Source of the DNA: CAZTPJ01 sp964614515
Lineage (GTDB): Bacteria; Planctomycetota; Phycisphaerae; Phycisphaerales; UBA1924
Assembly: GCA_964614515.1 (NCBI GenBank)
Contig: CAZTPJ010000004.1
Span: 18,303-82,302, forward strand
Direction of reading: 5' to 3'
Length of the DNA stretch: 64,000 nt
Part shown: positions 17,301-28,100 of the stretch, in pieces
How the letters are laid out: every line of letters starts with the position of its first letter
Position numbering within the stretch: position 1 is the first letter of the stretch
The notes under the pieces: generated by a model
The model's database searches: none
What the model saw: only the letters and a program-made list of their open reading frames with translations
Told to the model about the DNA's origin: nothing
Program-made: the position numbers and the translations under genes

Positions 17301-18866
17301 GGGGGCGATCTGCCCGCCTGGGTCGCCAGCCAGGCCGCGTCAGCCCAGGGGGAGAATCAAGTGCGTGCGCCGGTGATCGCGATGAGCGGACTGAGCGGCC
17401 AGGCGTATGAACCGAAGTTCCAGCCTTCAATCGGCGGGGCGCTGATCGCGGACTTCGAACTCGTGGGGCGGGAAATGTCAGCGCAGCAGGGCGCGCCGGG
17501 CGTGCTCGGGTCGCAGGAGTCCGCGTTCGTTCAGGCCGTGGCCGATCGTCGCCGCGCCATCACGCGATACGCCAAGGATTACGTGTCGTACTGGCTGCGT
17601 GACGTCCGGGCGGCCATGAACGTGCGGCATGAATCGCTCTCGTGGGATGAGTATCTCGCTGCGCTTGGCGAGATTCGGGTGACCGACACGCACGATCAGA
17701 TTCGTCGGGCGCTGGACGCGATGCGTACGGCCATCGAGGTGCTTCCCGCGGACCTGCTCGCGTCGGCAGCGTTTGTGCCCTGGCGCGATGAGTTCGCCCG
17801 TGCCTCGGCGGCGCTCGGCGGGGGCAATGAACGACGGTACGACGAGGTGCTTCGGACGAACCTGGCGAATTGGCGTGATGGTCGGCTCGATGCGACGGCC
17901 GCTCGTGCGCGTGTGCTCGATTCGCGCGCGGTGGACTTCCGCGATCGATATCTCGGTGGCGATGCACGCGATCTTCCGTATTGGGGCGATCTGTTCGTCG
18001 CGGGCCTTGAGATTCTGGCGCGGGAGCATGATGCCTCCGTGGCGCAGGTTCGCGCGGAACTGCTTTCGCCCGCGATGTGGAAGTTCCCGCTCGTGGTGAC
18101 GGGGGATCGCGGCGATGGATTGAGCGTGGACGCCTACCGTCGTGCTCGCGAGCAGTTCGAGCGCATTCAATCGCTGCGTCCGGCGGAGGCGACACGTGCC
18201 CAGCCCGTGCTCGTGCGTGAAGGGGCGATGGTGGATCATGCCCGCGCGGATGAACTTCTCACGCGCATGCGCGGCTCGGGTGGGGCGTGGGAGGGTGTGG
18301 CCGGGGACTTGCCCGCGCGGCTCAGCGCGATTTTCAGCGCGTTTCCCGTGGATCAACCCACGCGCTGCGTGATCTGGCGATTGGATTATGAGAGTCAGCG
18401 CAAGCCTCTGGATCGCCCGGGCACGCGCCTGATCCCCGCCGATGACGCGTTCGCGTACGCCTCGATCGACATTGGCGGGCGGGCGGGCGAGGCGTTCTCG
18501 CTTCGCGGCGATGCGTCGCCGATGGAAGTGCGCGGGGTGCGTATCGCCGCGCCCATTGCGGAGGATGTCACGATTCGCTTCCGGCGTCACCAGGAAGGGT
18601 CGGATGACGTGCCGGTGCGGCTCCCCTCGGCGTGGCACTTTGTGACGTTGATTCATGAGCGAGGCGCGGAGTTCGATCAGGCATTGGGGCTGTGGAAGGT
18701 TCCCATCGAGTTCACGCCGCCGGGTGGTGGTGGCGGGGGCGGTGTGGGGGAAGAGCGGGCGTACTTGTGGATCGGTGTGAAGTTCATCGACGCGACCAAC
18801 GCGCCGCAGGCGACGCCCCGTCCCGAGACTTGGCCGCGCCCGACGGATTGGGGTGTCGGTCGATAA
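14388..18866 (+). CDS. tssM: T6SS inner-membrane component TssM (IcmF family)
   Basis: This 1492-aa protein, larger than the usual 1100-1300, has two N-terminal membrane helices (about 17-63), then a cytoplasmic NTPase-like domain. That domain has Walker A GEPGSGKT (128-135), HAVILDTAGRL and a VVTKCDR motif. A third membrane helix starts near residue 445, and a long periplasmic domain follows. This is the IcmF layout. Its periplasmic part normally binds TssJ. AGGAGG precedes the ATG, which overlaps the tssL stop. A Pro/Gly-rich stretch is near the C terminus. The intact Walker A suggests nucleotide binding is retained. Confidence 0.93.
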   Translation: MSLVSAVSRIGDMPGPVKIGVAVVTCGSIAGLAFLIPGGYWPFIIVALALIAALIVLYRLVVKMLEKRKSNPFTKRVLGNAAAAPAGVSDASRRAMLDDLRKTFEAGIERFRAAGKNLYSMPWYLLVGEPGSGKTEAIRRSQVGFPPGLQDPLQGAGGTINMNWWFTNHAVILDTAGRLMFEEAPPGQASEWQELLKMLRLTRPNCPVNGMLLVIPADALIQDTADAIERKAGRIAEQFDQIQRSLGVRFPVFVVVTKCDRINGFREFFDDIGDPQLQHQILGWSNPAPLDEGFNPDRVIAHLETVRDRMTQRRWTLMEDPVHTEDAQANRLDQVDALYAFPESLMQIAPRLRRYLEMIFVTGPWSSKPLFLRGIYFTSSLREGAALDADLAAALGVSPESLPEGRVWETERAFFLRDLFLSKVFREKGLVTRATNARAQQRRRRFIALGGACVVVVAAIALTILGTRSLATSIDPHREFWPNVAEIGAGGAGWERARIIHQPSGSTTWAYRGEERLGNLVTYGPDAPEEFRSGMTLEDLHQRAWTLSTSSLKMPVIFAPMAFVTGGTADLSGPRRDAQHRLFEVSVLNPLLGVARSHVLATEASQWTSQHTELLATLLRLEARAAGDAARGDAAGLDIARALTIAVGPPAQGDWRTRVTQRDFQKMSDAVYRDADVSAWALDVASPESLAAVDAGIERFVDSRREPGASAGQVRQLVTLRDALKAFAAAEAALAPFRDRPMPATKQSHAEFVAQWQEQFAILSSAATTIEDAVASLGLLPDPGLASIAQSAYEAFRTSTSSEFDALLLEVDGARPPAQGESRHPLAARYRRIVAGRDEALAGIGADGEQVRADLAAMEESMLRQGAASRRPYRARLDMYQQASTLLARSLETPDPWRSFREHLAEMDEAVSRGRARVAEAAAGGTAGAPDLTRQTARDASTNAILAARRGAARTLIDALLERTPGSIPEGGGDLPAWVASQAASAQGENQVRAPVIAMSGLSGQAYEPKFQPSIGGALIADFELVGREMSAQQGAPGVLGSQESAFVQAVADRRRAITRYAKDYVSYWLRDVRAAMNVRHESLSWDEYLAALGEIRVTDTHDQIRRALDAMRTAIEVLPADLLASAAFVPWRDEFARASAALGGGNERRYDEVLRTNLANWRDGRLDATAARARVLDSRAVDFRDRYLGGDARDLPYWGDLFVAGLEILAREHDASVAQVRAELLSPAMWKFPLVVTGDRGDGLSVDAYRRAREQFERIQSLRPAEATRAQPVLVREGAMVDHARADELLTRMRGSGGAWEGVAGDLPARLSAIFSAFPVDQPTRCVIWRLDYESQRKPLDRPGTRLIPADDAFAYASIDIGGRAGEAFSLRGDASPMEVRGVRIAAPIAEDVTIRFRRHQEGSDDVPVRLPSAWHFVTLIHERGAEFDQALGLWKVPIEFTPPGGGGGGGVGEERAYLWIGVKFIDATNAPQATPRPETWPRPTDWGVGR

Positions 18867-18914
18867 GCGGGCGGTCGCGGTTCGAGACGTGTGCGTTGTG
18901 GATCGGAGTGCCGA

Positions 18915-19877
18915 GTGATCTTCAAGCAGGTGACATCCAAACTCTTCGGCAAGTCATCGGGCAAGTCGCCGGGATTATGGCTCGGTGCGTTCGGCAAGCA
19001 TCCGGGCTGGAACGATCACATGGACGATCAGGGTCTCGAGACCGAGCGCCTGATCGCGGCCAAGCGCGTGATCTACATGGAGGGCGTCGCGGCCGCGATC
19101 GACTCGGGCGCGTGGGACAAACTTGACCCCGCGCAGCGACTCGACGAGTTCGGGCATGAGTTCATCTGGCGCAGCGGGGGCGAGATGGTCCTCGGGCGAC
19201 TGTGGTCTTCTCGCGATGGCAAGGGTCGTTCGAAGTATCCGCTGGTGCTCTGTGCGCAGTACCGCGATCTGCCCGCCGCGTGGGCACTCGACACGTTCAT
19301 GCCCAGGCTCGCGTCGCTTGAAGATCAGATCAAACGCGCCTCGACCGCCGACATGGTGATCGCGAGTCTCGACGCGGCCAGAGCGGCGCTGCGAGAATTG
19401 GCCGCGAATCGCCCGACCGACCCGGGCACGCATGATTCAGCGTTTCCGGCCGATCGCCCGGAGTTCGGGGCGGACCAGGCGGGACTGATGCGGATTCTGT
19501 ATCAGGCCGAGCGCGAGTGGGGGCCGTATCTCGCGGGTTCGCATGAGACAAGTCGCGCGCGGCTTGATGCGCCGGAACGATCGCACCACATTCGCGTCCC
19601 TGGGTGCGCGGCGTCGGCGACGGGACGCCTGAAAGTCTGGCATCAGTTCGCGACGCGGTTGACCGCGTCGTGGGTCTCGTGCCTGATCGTGACGCCGCGA
19701 GACAACACTTGGGCGGACGTGATCGTCGGCGAGCCGATCGGGCCTCAATTATTTTGCCTGAAGGCGGGAGAGAGCCGAATCCCGCTATCGTCCGATATTC
19801 CCTACAACATCGACGCACAAACGGTGGTCGTCATGCGTCAACGGATCGCATCATTGAACACGACGGGAAACAAGTAA
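18915..19877 (+). CDS. tagF: TagF/ImpM-like T6SS regulator
   Basis: The 320-aa product carries the TagF-type opening LWLGAFGKHPGWNDHMDD and a later GRSKYPLVLCAQY segment comparable to the GR..PL stretch of the family. In Pseudomonas, TagF is a post-translational repressor that acts on the Fha/membrane-complex side. Here there is no PpkA or PppA of normal form, so the mode of action may differ. GGAG lies six bases before the GTG at 18915. An upstream in-frame GTG at 18891 is less likely. It follows tssM by about 50 bases and is the last T6SS gene before the two-partner secretion insert. Confidence 0.8.
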   Translation: MIFKQVTSKLFGKSSGKSPGLWLGAFGKHPGWNDHMDDQGLETERLIAAKRVIYMEGVAAAIDSGAWDKLDPAQRLDEFGHEFIWRSGGEMVLGRLWSSRDGKGRSKYPLVLCAQYRDLPAAWALDTFMPRLASLEDQIKRASTADMVIASLDAARAALRELAANRPTDPGTHDSAFPADRPEFGADQAGLMRILYQAEREWGPYLAGSHETSRARLDAPERSHHIRVPGCAASATGRLKVWHQFATRLTASWVSCLIVTPRDNTWADVIVGEPIGPQLFCLKAGESRIPLSSDIPYNIDAQTVVVMRQRIASLNTTGNK

Positions 19878-19898
19878 AAACACCAGTCTCAAGGGGAG

Positions 19899-19927
19899 TT
19901 GCGTTCGGGCGTGGTTTATGAGACAAT
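19899..19927 (+). promoter_or_regulatory. Candidate promoter for the two-partner secretion pair
   Basis: TTGCGT (19899-19904), a 17-bp spacer, then GACAAT (19922-19927), four of six matches to TATAAT. It lies in the 115-base gap after tagF and would let the transporter/exoprotein pair be transcribed independently. Weak evidence. Confidence 0.3.
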
Positions 19928-19992
19928 GGGAGTGAGGCCCGAGAATACGCGCAACGGTTTGCGGCCGAGGGGTTTCCAGATTGAGGGACACA

Positions 19993-22026
19993 ATGCAACG
20001 GAACATGGTGATCGTGGGGTTGCGGAGTTGTTGGCAAGCAAGTCTGGTGTGGGGGTTGGCGCTGGCTCTATGTGCCGGCACCGTTGCGCCTGTGATGGGA
20101 CAGGACACGCCCGAATCGCCGCCCGATCCGGAGGTCCAGCCCGAGGCTGAACTGCGGCCGGAAGAGACCTATTCCGTCAGCCGGTTCGAGGTTGTCTACG
20201 CCACGCGGTTGGCGACGGGCGAGGTTCACCCGCAGTTGCCCGCGCCTGAAGTGCTGTTGGGTACGGTGCTGCGCCTGGGACGAAAGGGAGACACCTACTT
20301 CGCTCTCGATCCCGAACGACGGCCGGACCTGATCGAAGTTCGCCTGACCGTGGAGGAACTGTACAGCGATCCTCCGAAGATTTATTCGGAGAGCGCGTTG
20401 ATTTCGATCTGTGCGCAACTGTCTCAGGAGTTCGCAGCGCGCGGGTTCCTGAGCGTGATCGTCGCGCCGGATCCGGCGCAGTTGTACACTGAAGATTGGC
20501 GAGAGGCCGCCCCGACGGATGAACGCCCGCCCGGCGACACCTCGTTGCGCCTGCTGGTCTTCACGGCCGAGGCGACCGAAGTGCGCACGCTCGCGTTTGG
20601 CACGCGTATTCCCAATGAGGACCGCCTGAACCATCGCAAACACGCCCACATCGCGGCGAACTCTCCCGTGCAGGGGCCGCAGGCCGAAGGCGAATCCGGC
20701 GACCTGATCCGCCGCGACCTGCTGGATCGCTATGTGCTGTGGCTCAACCGGCATCCGGGTCGCCAGGTGAACGTGGCGATCGCGTCATCGGGCGAGCCCG
20801 GCCGCGCTGTGCTCGACTACCACATCCTGGAGAACAAGCCGTGGTCGGTCTATGCGCAGGTGTCGAACACGGGCACGGAGCAGACCAGCGAATGGCGTCA
20901 GCGCGTCGGCTTCTTCCACACGCAACTCACCGGCAACGACGACATCCTCTCGTTCGACTATGTGACGGCCAGTTTTGACGCAGCGCACGCGCTGATCGGG
21001 TCATACGACGCGCCGCTGCCGGGCGTGGAACGCACGCGCTGGAAGATCTTCGGATCATGGAATGAGTTCACCGCGTCGGACGTGGGCCGGACCAACGAAG
21101 AGTTCGAGGGCGACGGCTGGACGGTCGGCGGTGAGATCGCCACGAACGTGTATCAGCGCCGGGAGTTGTTCATCGACATCTTTGCGGGCGCCCGGTTCGA
21201 AAACACGAGCGTGGACAACATCGCCATCGACCTTTCCGGCGAGAGCGACTTCTTCATCCCGTCCGTCGGCGCCCGGCTTGATCGACGCACCGACATCGAC
21301 GCGACCATGGCATCGCTGTGGTTTGAGGTTAACCTGCCGGACGTGGCGGGCACGGCCGATCAGGCGGAACTGGATCGACTCGGGCGTCTGGCCGTCGATG
21401 ACGACTGGATGGCGCTGAAGTGGGATGTGTCGCATTCGATGTACCTTGAACCGCTGCTGCTTGGCGATCGCTGGGGGCGCAGCGGACGCTGGCAAGACAC
21501 GACGCTGGCGCATGAACTGGCGTTTTCGTTCCGGGGGCAGTACGCCTTCGACACACGAATGATCCCGCAGGCCGAGCAGGTCGTCGGCGGCCTGTATACC
21601 GTGCGCGGATATCCGGAGTCCATCGCCGCCGGTGACACCGTGTATCTCGCGTCGGCGGAGTATCGGTTCCATTTGCCGAGAATTCTGCGCCCGTATGACT
21701 CTTTCGAGGGTGAGGATGCGCCGCGTCCTCGCGAGTTCCTGGGTTCGCCGTTCCGTGTGCGACCTGACCAGATGTTCTCGCGTCCGGACTGGGACTTGAT
21801 CTTGCGCGGTTTTGTGGACTACGGGCGCGCGGAGAACAGCGATCGTCAGTCGATCGAGCGCGATCAGGACCTGCTGGGCGCGGGCGTGGGCGTGGAACTT
21901 CTTCTGCGACGAAACCTGAGCGTTCGCGTGGACTGGGGCTTTGTGCTTGAGAGCATTGAGACGGACAATGAGACGGTGGATTCCGGGGACAACACGTTGC
22001 ACTTCGTGGCGACGTTTCAGTGGTAA
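19993..22026 (+). CDS. Two-partner secretion outer-membrane transporter (FhaC/ShlB family, TpsB)
   Basis: This 677-aa precursor has an N-terminal signal region, a POTRA-containing periplasmic part (about 45-290) and a beta-barrel to the end. The family marker VRGYPE is at 537-542, and the chain ends in a strand terminating FQW, typical of outer-membrane barrels. It would secrete the exoprotein encoded 84 bases downstream across the outer membrane. GAGGG is five bases before the ATG at 19993. A TTG at 19981 is also in frame. The protein is longer than typical FhaC (about 560), with extra sequence in the periplasmic part. The pair lies between tagF and tssA within the T6SS locus. Confidence 0.88.
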   Translation: MQRNMVIVGLRSCWQASLVWGLALALCAGTVAPVMGQDTPESPPDPEVQPEAELRPEETYSVSRFEVVYATRLATGEVHPQLPAPEVLLGTVLRLGRKGDTYFALDPERRPDLIEVRLTVEELYSDPPKIYSESALISICAQLSQEFAARGFLSVIVAPDPAQLYTEDWREAAPTDERPPGDTSLRLLVFTAEATEVRTLAFGTRIPNEDRLNHRKHAHIAANSPVQGPQAEGESGDLIRRDLLDRYVLWLNRHPGRQVNVAIASSGEPGRAVLDYHILENKPWSVYAQVSNTGTEQTSEWRQRVGFFHTQLTGNDDILSFDYVTASFDAAHALIGSYDAPLPGVERTRWKIFGSWNEFTASDVGRTNEEFEGDGWTVGGEIATNVYQRRELFIDIFAGARFENTSVDNIAIDLSGESDFFIPSVGARLDRRTDIDATMASLWFEVNLPDVAGTADQAELDRLGRLAVDDDWMALKWDVSHSMYLEPLLLGDRWGRSGRWQDTTLAHELAFSFRGQYAFDTRMIPQAEQVVGGLYTVRGYPESIAAGDTVYLASAEYRFHLPRILRPYDSFEGEDAPRPREFLGSPFRVRPDQMFSRPDWDLILRGFVDYGRAENSDRQSIERDQDLLGAGVGVELLLRRNLSVRVDWGFVLESIETDNETVDSGDNTLHFVATFQW

Positions 22027-22109
22027 TGCTGTGTGAGAGGATATCTCTCGTGTGGGGTTGTTGGAGTGAGGATCGCGGTAGTCGGATTGGTTTTTGAGAG
22101 GAATCAGCG

Positions 22110-25100
22110 ATGGCAGCATGGATGATGGCGTGCGGGCTAGTTCGGCCAAATCTTCGTGGTCGAGTGGTCGGCCTTGGGCTTGGACGTTTCGCGTGGATTG
22201 GCGCGGGCGTGGCGCTGGCGATGACGGTGTGCCCGTCGGCGTGGATGGCCCCTGCCCTGGCCGGACCTGAAGGCGCAAAGGTGGCCCACGGCGCGGCATC
22301 GATCAACCGCGCCGGGGACGTGACGACGATCGTCGCGTCGGACCGAACGGTCATCAACTATTCGTCGTTCAACATCGCGTCGCATGAGACGGTGCGATTC
22401 GTGCAGCCTGACGCCGCGTCGCGCGTGCTCAACCGCATTCAGGGGCCGGACCCCACGCGCATCGACGGCTCGCTGCTGGCCAACGGGCGCGTCTACATCG
22501 TCAACCCCGCGGGTGTGTACTTCAGCGCCGGTTCGCTTGTGAATGTCGGCGGGATTTACGCGGCGGCGGCGAACATCAGCGATGTTGACTTTCTCGGCGG
22601 TCGCGACCGCTTCACGGGCGCGATGGGTTCGGTGGTCAACGAAGGCACGATCGTGGCGCATGACATCGCGGCGCTGGTCGGTCGAAATGTGTCCAACGCG
22701 GGGATGATCTCGGCCGACAGCGGGCTGATCGTGATGGCCGCGGGCGAGGATGTGTACGTCAGCGAACTCGGCAGCCGGATCATGGCGAAGTTTGGCGGGT
22801 CGAATGCGCCCGTGGGCGACGCGACCAAGCCCGGCGTGCAGAACACGGGGACGGTCCGCGCGCAGCGGGCGTTCTTCGGCGCGGGCGACATGTACGCCTC
22901 GGCCCTGGACATGGGCGGACTGATCGAAGCGCGGCGGATCGAGGCGCGCGGCGGGAAGGATGGCGTCGTGGCCGTCACCGGAACGCTCGATGCTTCGACC
23001 GATGTAGCCGGGAAGCGCGGCGGCACGGTGCATGTGCTTGGCGATCGAGTGGGTCTTGTGGGCGCGACGATTGACGCGTCGGGTCCGCGCGGCGGGGGCG
23101 AAGTCCTCGTCGGCGGCGACTTCCGCGGAGAAGGCTCGATACACACCGCTCAACGCACCTATGCGGATTCGACCACGCGCATCGATGCACGCGCCACCGA
23201 CAACGGCGACGGCGGCAAGGTCATCCTGTGGGCGGATGACTGGACGAAGTTCCACGGCCAGATCGACGCTCGCGGCGGCGCGCAGGGCGGCGATGGCGGA
23301 TTCGTCGAAGTCTCCGGCAAGCAGACGTTGGTCTTCCTCGGCGGTGTTGATACGTCGGCCGTCATGGGCAAGGTCGGCACGCTGCTGCTCGACCCTGCGA
23401 CGCTGAACATCATCGACGCGGCGGCGGGCGGCGATCAGGATCCGACGTTGACCGGCTCGATGCCTGTCGGTCAGATTCTCGCGACCGACCCGGACATCGG
23501 CGCGAACACGGTCTCATGGGGCGCGATCGATGGTCTGGCTTCATCGACGAATGTGATTCTTGAAGCGACGGGCCTGATCACGATCGAAGACGTGACGGGC
23601 GCGGCCGGGGGCACGATCACCAGCAACAACCTGGTCCTACTCGACCTCGACACGGGCAGCCTTCGCATCACCTCCACGGGCGGCAGCATTCTCTTCGACG
23701 ATCCCGCCGACGTGATTCGCACCGAAGGCGGCGCGATCACGCTCGAAGCCCTCGGCGGCGACATCACCGCCGGCGGCTTCAACACCACCGGCGCAGGCGG
23801 CGCGGAGTCCGGCAACGTGACGCTCACGGCGACCGGCAACATCGGCGTGGGCAACGTGCTCACCGGCGGCGGGTTGTTCACGGCCACGGCCGACAGCGAC
23901 GCCAGCGGCGCGGGCAATTTCTTGCAGAACGCCGCGACGAGCATCAACTCCGGCGCGGGCGGCACGACGATCAGCGGCGTCGTGGTGGACACGCTGGGCA
24001 TCACCTCGACAACCAACGTGCTGATCACGGGCAACACCGTCTCGATCGACGGGGCCATTGCCGGTACCAACAGCGTCACGATCGAGGGCACCGGCACGCC
24101 GGGCGACACGATCGAGGTCAACGCGGCCGTGACGTCCGCCAGCGGAACCGTCTCCTTCGAGGATGCCACGAGCATCACGTTCACCGTCGATCAGAGCACG
24201 CCGAATCTCTTGCGCGTGCAGAACATCGCCACCGTGAACCTCGCGGCCGACGTGGACCTGACCGGGACCAACGGCCTGGCCATGTCCACAGGTGTGACCA
24301 CGATCAATCTCACCGGCGGCGGCGGCACGACGAACATCCTTTCGGGCCTCGGCAGCGGCAGCGTCAATCTCGCGAACATCACCGGCGCAAGCGGTCCGAA
24401 TCTCACCGTCATCTCCGATCACGACGTCAACATGGGTTCGGTCGCGATCGGGGCTGGCACGCTGGAAGTCACGGCCGACAACGACAACAACAGCCTCAAC
24501 ACGCTCACGATCGGGGCGATGACGGCCGGGCAGATCACCGTCTCGGGCGGCACGGACCTCAACGAAATCATTCTCATCCAAGGTGATGCGACGTCGGCGG
24601 GTGGGCTGACGATCCGCCGTGCGGATGCGCTCAACCTCGGCATGAACGTTGACCTGACGGCCAACGGCGCGGCGCTGTCTCTGGATACCGACGTGGCGGG
24701 GATTGACCTGATTTCGGCGACGGGCACGAACATCCTCACTTCGCGCGGCGATGCGGATATCTCAATGCCCGCGATCACCGGCTCGGGCGCGAACCTGACG
24801 GCCCGCTCCGAAGGCGCACTCTCGCTCGACAGCGTGGCCATCGGCGCCGGCGCGCTCGTGGCCCAGGCCGACTTTGACAATGACACGATCCTGGCCTCGC
24901 TGACGACCAACGGCATCACCGCCGGGACGGTCACGCTCCGCGGCGGCTCGCACGGCTTCAATGTCATCTTCGCAACCGACTCCATCACGTCCGACACATC
25001 GATTCTCGTCGATCAAGCGGCGCTGCTCGATCTCGCGCAGGATGTCAACCTGACAGCCAACAACGGCGCGCTGACGGTTTCGGCGCTGACGATGAACCTC

Positions 25101-28100
25101 GACGGTGCGGCGGGCACAAACGTCCTGACCAGCCTTGGCGATGCTTTGATCTCGCTTCCGCAAGTCACGACCTCGGGCGCTGCGGGCATGACCATCGCCT
25201 CTGAAGGCGGCGTTACGCTCGGCGGTTCGTTCAACATCAATGCCGGCGTACTTTCCATCGCCATTGACACCAACAACAACGGGTCCAACACGTTGAGCGC
25301 CACGGGAACCGTGACGGCCACGGGGATCACACTCAGCGGACTCGGCGGGAATGACACATTTGATCTCGACGCGAACGTCGTGTCGCTCGGCGCGCTCCTC
25401 TTCGACGACGCCCTGCTCGCGGATCTTGGCGGAAGCCTCTCGGCCACAACCACGCTGACGATTCAGGATGTGGCGACCGTGAACATGGCCGCGAATCGCA
25501 ACATGACGGCCGGGGGCAACCTGCTGGCCCACGCGGGCGTGACTCAGATCAGTCTCGTTGGTGCCGGCGGGACGAACACGTTCACCGCGACGGGCGAAGG
25601 GAATATCAACCTCGCGCCAGTGGTGTCGAGCAACAACGCGGCCCTGACCGCCACGGCGCAGGGCAATATCACGCTCGCCTCGGCCAACACGGGCACGGGC
25701 AATGTGACGCTCTCGGCCGACAGCAACAACAACACGGTGTTGGCCAACCTGACCACGGGCGCGATTGCCGGCGGGGCAATCTCGCTCCAGGCCGGGGCCA
25801 CGGCCAACGACACGATTGATGTTACGGGAAGCCTTGCGGGTACATCCGTCAGCATCGCCCAGGCTCTGGCCGTGGACCTCGCGCAGGCTGTGGACCTTTC
25901 GGCCAGCGCCGGCGCATTGACCGTCTCGACGCTCACGCTGAACCTCAGTGGCGCGGGCGGCACGAACACGCTCACGAGCCTCGGCGGTACGACGATTTCG
26001 CTGCCGCAAGTCACCACGTCGGGCGCGGCGGGGCTGACCATCGCGTCCGAGGGCGGCGTCACGCTCGGCGGCTCGCTCAACATCGGCGCTGGCGCTTTGG
26101 CGATCACGGTTGACTCGAACAACACCACGGTCGAGACCCTCCATGCCACGGGAACCGTCACGGCCGGCGGCATCACGCTGTCGGGCATGGGCGGCGACGA
26201 CCTCTTTGATCTCGATGGCAACGTCACATCCACGGCCGCGATGCTGATTCAGGATGCGGCCACCGCGGAAGTCGGCGGCAACCTCGGCGCGACGACCACG
26301 CTGACGTTGCAGGACATCGGGATGGTGGATCTGGCCGCGGGCCGAACGGTCACCGCTGGCGGGAATCTTCTCGCCAATACGGGCGTGGGGCAGATTCGCC
26401 TCACGGGCGCGGGCGGAACCAACACGTTCACGGCCACCGGCGAAGGCAACATCAATCTCGGCCCCGTCGTCTCCACCAACAACGCCACTCTCGTCGCGAC
26501 CGCGCAAGGGAATGTGACACTCGCGTCCGCCAATGTTGGCACCGGCGATGTCACGCTTTCGGCCGACAGCAACAACAACACCGCGCTTGCGAGCGTCACC
26601 ACGGGTGCGATCACCGGCAACGCCATCACTCTTCGCGGCGGCACGACGGTCAACGACCTCATCAACATCACCGGCGACATCGCGGGAACCACGATCGTCA
26701 TTCAACAAGCCATCACCGCCGACCTGGCACAGGATGTTGATCTGACGGCCACGGGCGGCGCACTGACCATCACCGCATCGACGCTGAACCTCAGCGGCGC
26801 AGGCGGAACCAACACGTTGACTACCACCGGCGGTTCGCTGCTTTCCCTGCCACAGATCTCCAGCACTGGCGCGGCAAACCTCGTCGTGTTGTCCGATGGC
26901 GGCGTGACGCTCAATGGGTCGGTCAACACGGCGGGCGGTTCATTGGCCGTCACCGTCGATGCCGACAACAACGGCGCTGCGACGCTCCTTGCGAACGGCG
27001 CGGTCACGGCCACGGGCATCACGTTCACGGGCACGGGCGGCGATGACACGTTTGATCTCAACGGCAACGTCACGTCGATGGGGGACTTGCTCCTCGACAA
27101 CGCCACGCTGGCGGACATCGAGAACGATCTTTCCGCCACCGGCGCGCTGACGATTCAGAACATTCCGACCGTGGACTTGGCCGTCGATGCGAGCCTGTCC
27201 GCCGGCGGCGACCTGCTCGTTCACACGGGCGTCACCGCGATCAATCTCAGCGGCGCGGGTGGAACCAACGCGTTTACGGCCACGGGGGAGGGCGATGTGC
27301 AACTCGCACCCGTGACGTCCGCCAGCAACGCGAGCCTCACCGTGACCGCGCAGGGCAACGTCACGCTCGATGCGGTGAACCTTGGCATGGGTACATTGAC
27401 GGCCTCCGCCGACAGTGACAATGACACGGTCGGCGCGACGATGATGCTTCAGGGCGTCACGGCCGGAACGATCGGCCTCTTCGGCGGGACGGATCTCAAT
27501 GACTCGCTGACGGTGGCGGGCGACCTTGACGCAACGGGACTTGGCATCACAGTGCTGAACTTTGGTTCGGCGTCGTTCCAGGCGATCACATCCGCGGCGG
27601 GCATCAACATCGCCGCGACGACGATCATGTACAACGGCGCGGTGATGGGCATGGGGCCGATTTCGTTCACCGGCAATACCGCGCTCACCAACGACATCAC
27701 CAGCGGCGGCGGCGCCATGACTTTTAGCGGCAACGTGACGCTCGGCGCGGATGTGATCCTCACCTCCGGCGGCGGATCGATCTCGGTGACCGGCACGACC
27801 AATGCCGACGCCGCGGCCAACGCCCGTGCGCTGACGTTCGACGCCGGAACCGGCAACATCACCCTCACCGGCGCCACCGGCACGACCGAGGCGCTGGGCG
27901 CGCTGACCTTCGCCAGCGCCGGCTCGGTGACCACCGCGGCCGTCACCGCACGAACCATCACCCAACTCGCCGGCACGGGCACGACGACGTTCGGCGGGGC
28001 GATCAACACGAGCCAGGCCGGCGGCCTTGATCTGACTGGGAACGCATTCACGTTCAACGGGCCGGTGACGACAACCGGCGGCGGCGGCGTGAACATCGTC

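Noticed and set aside
22027..22109. Possible riboswitch or terminator between the TPS genes
   Set aside because: Only a 5-bp GAGAG/CTCTC dyad is visible, too weak to call.
24762..26708. Long minus-strand frames opposite the exoprotein repeats
   Set aside because: They are periodic only because the sense repeats are periodic. The translation has no independent domain signal.
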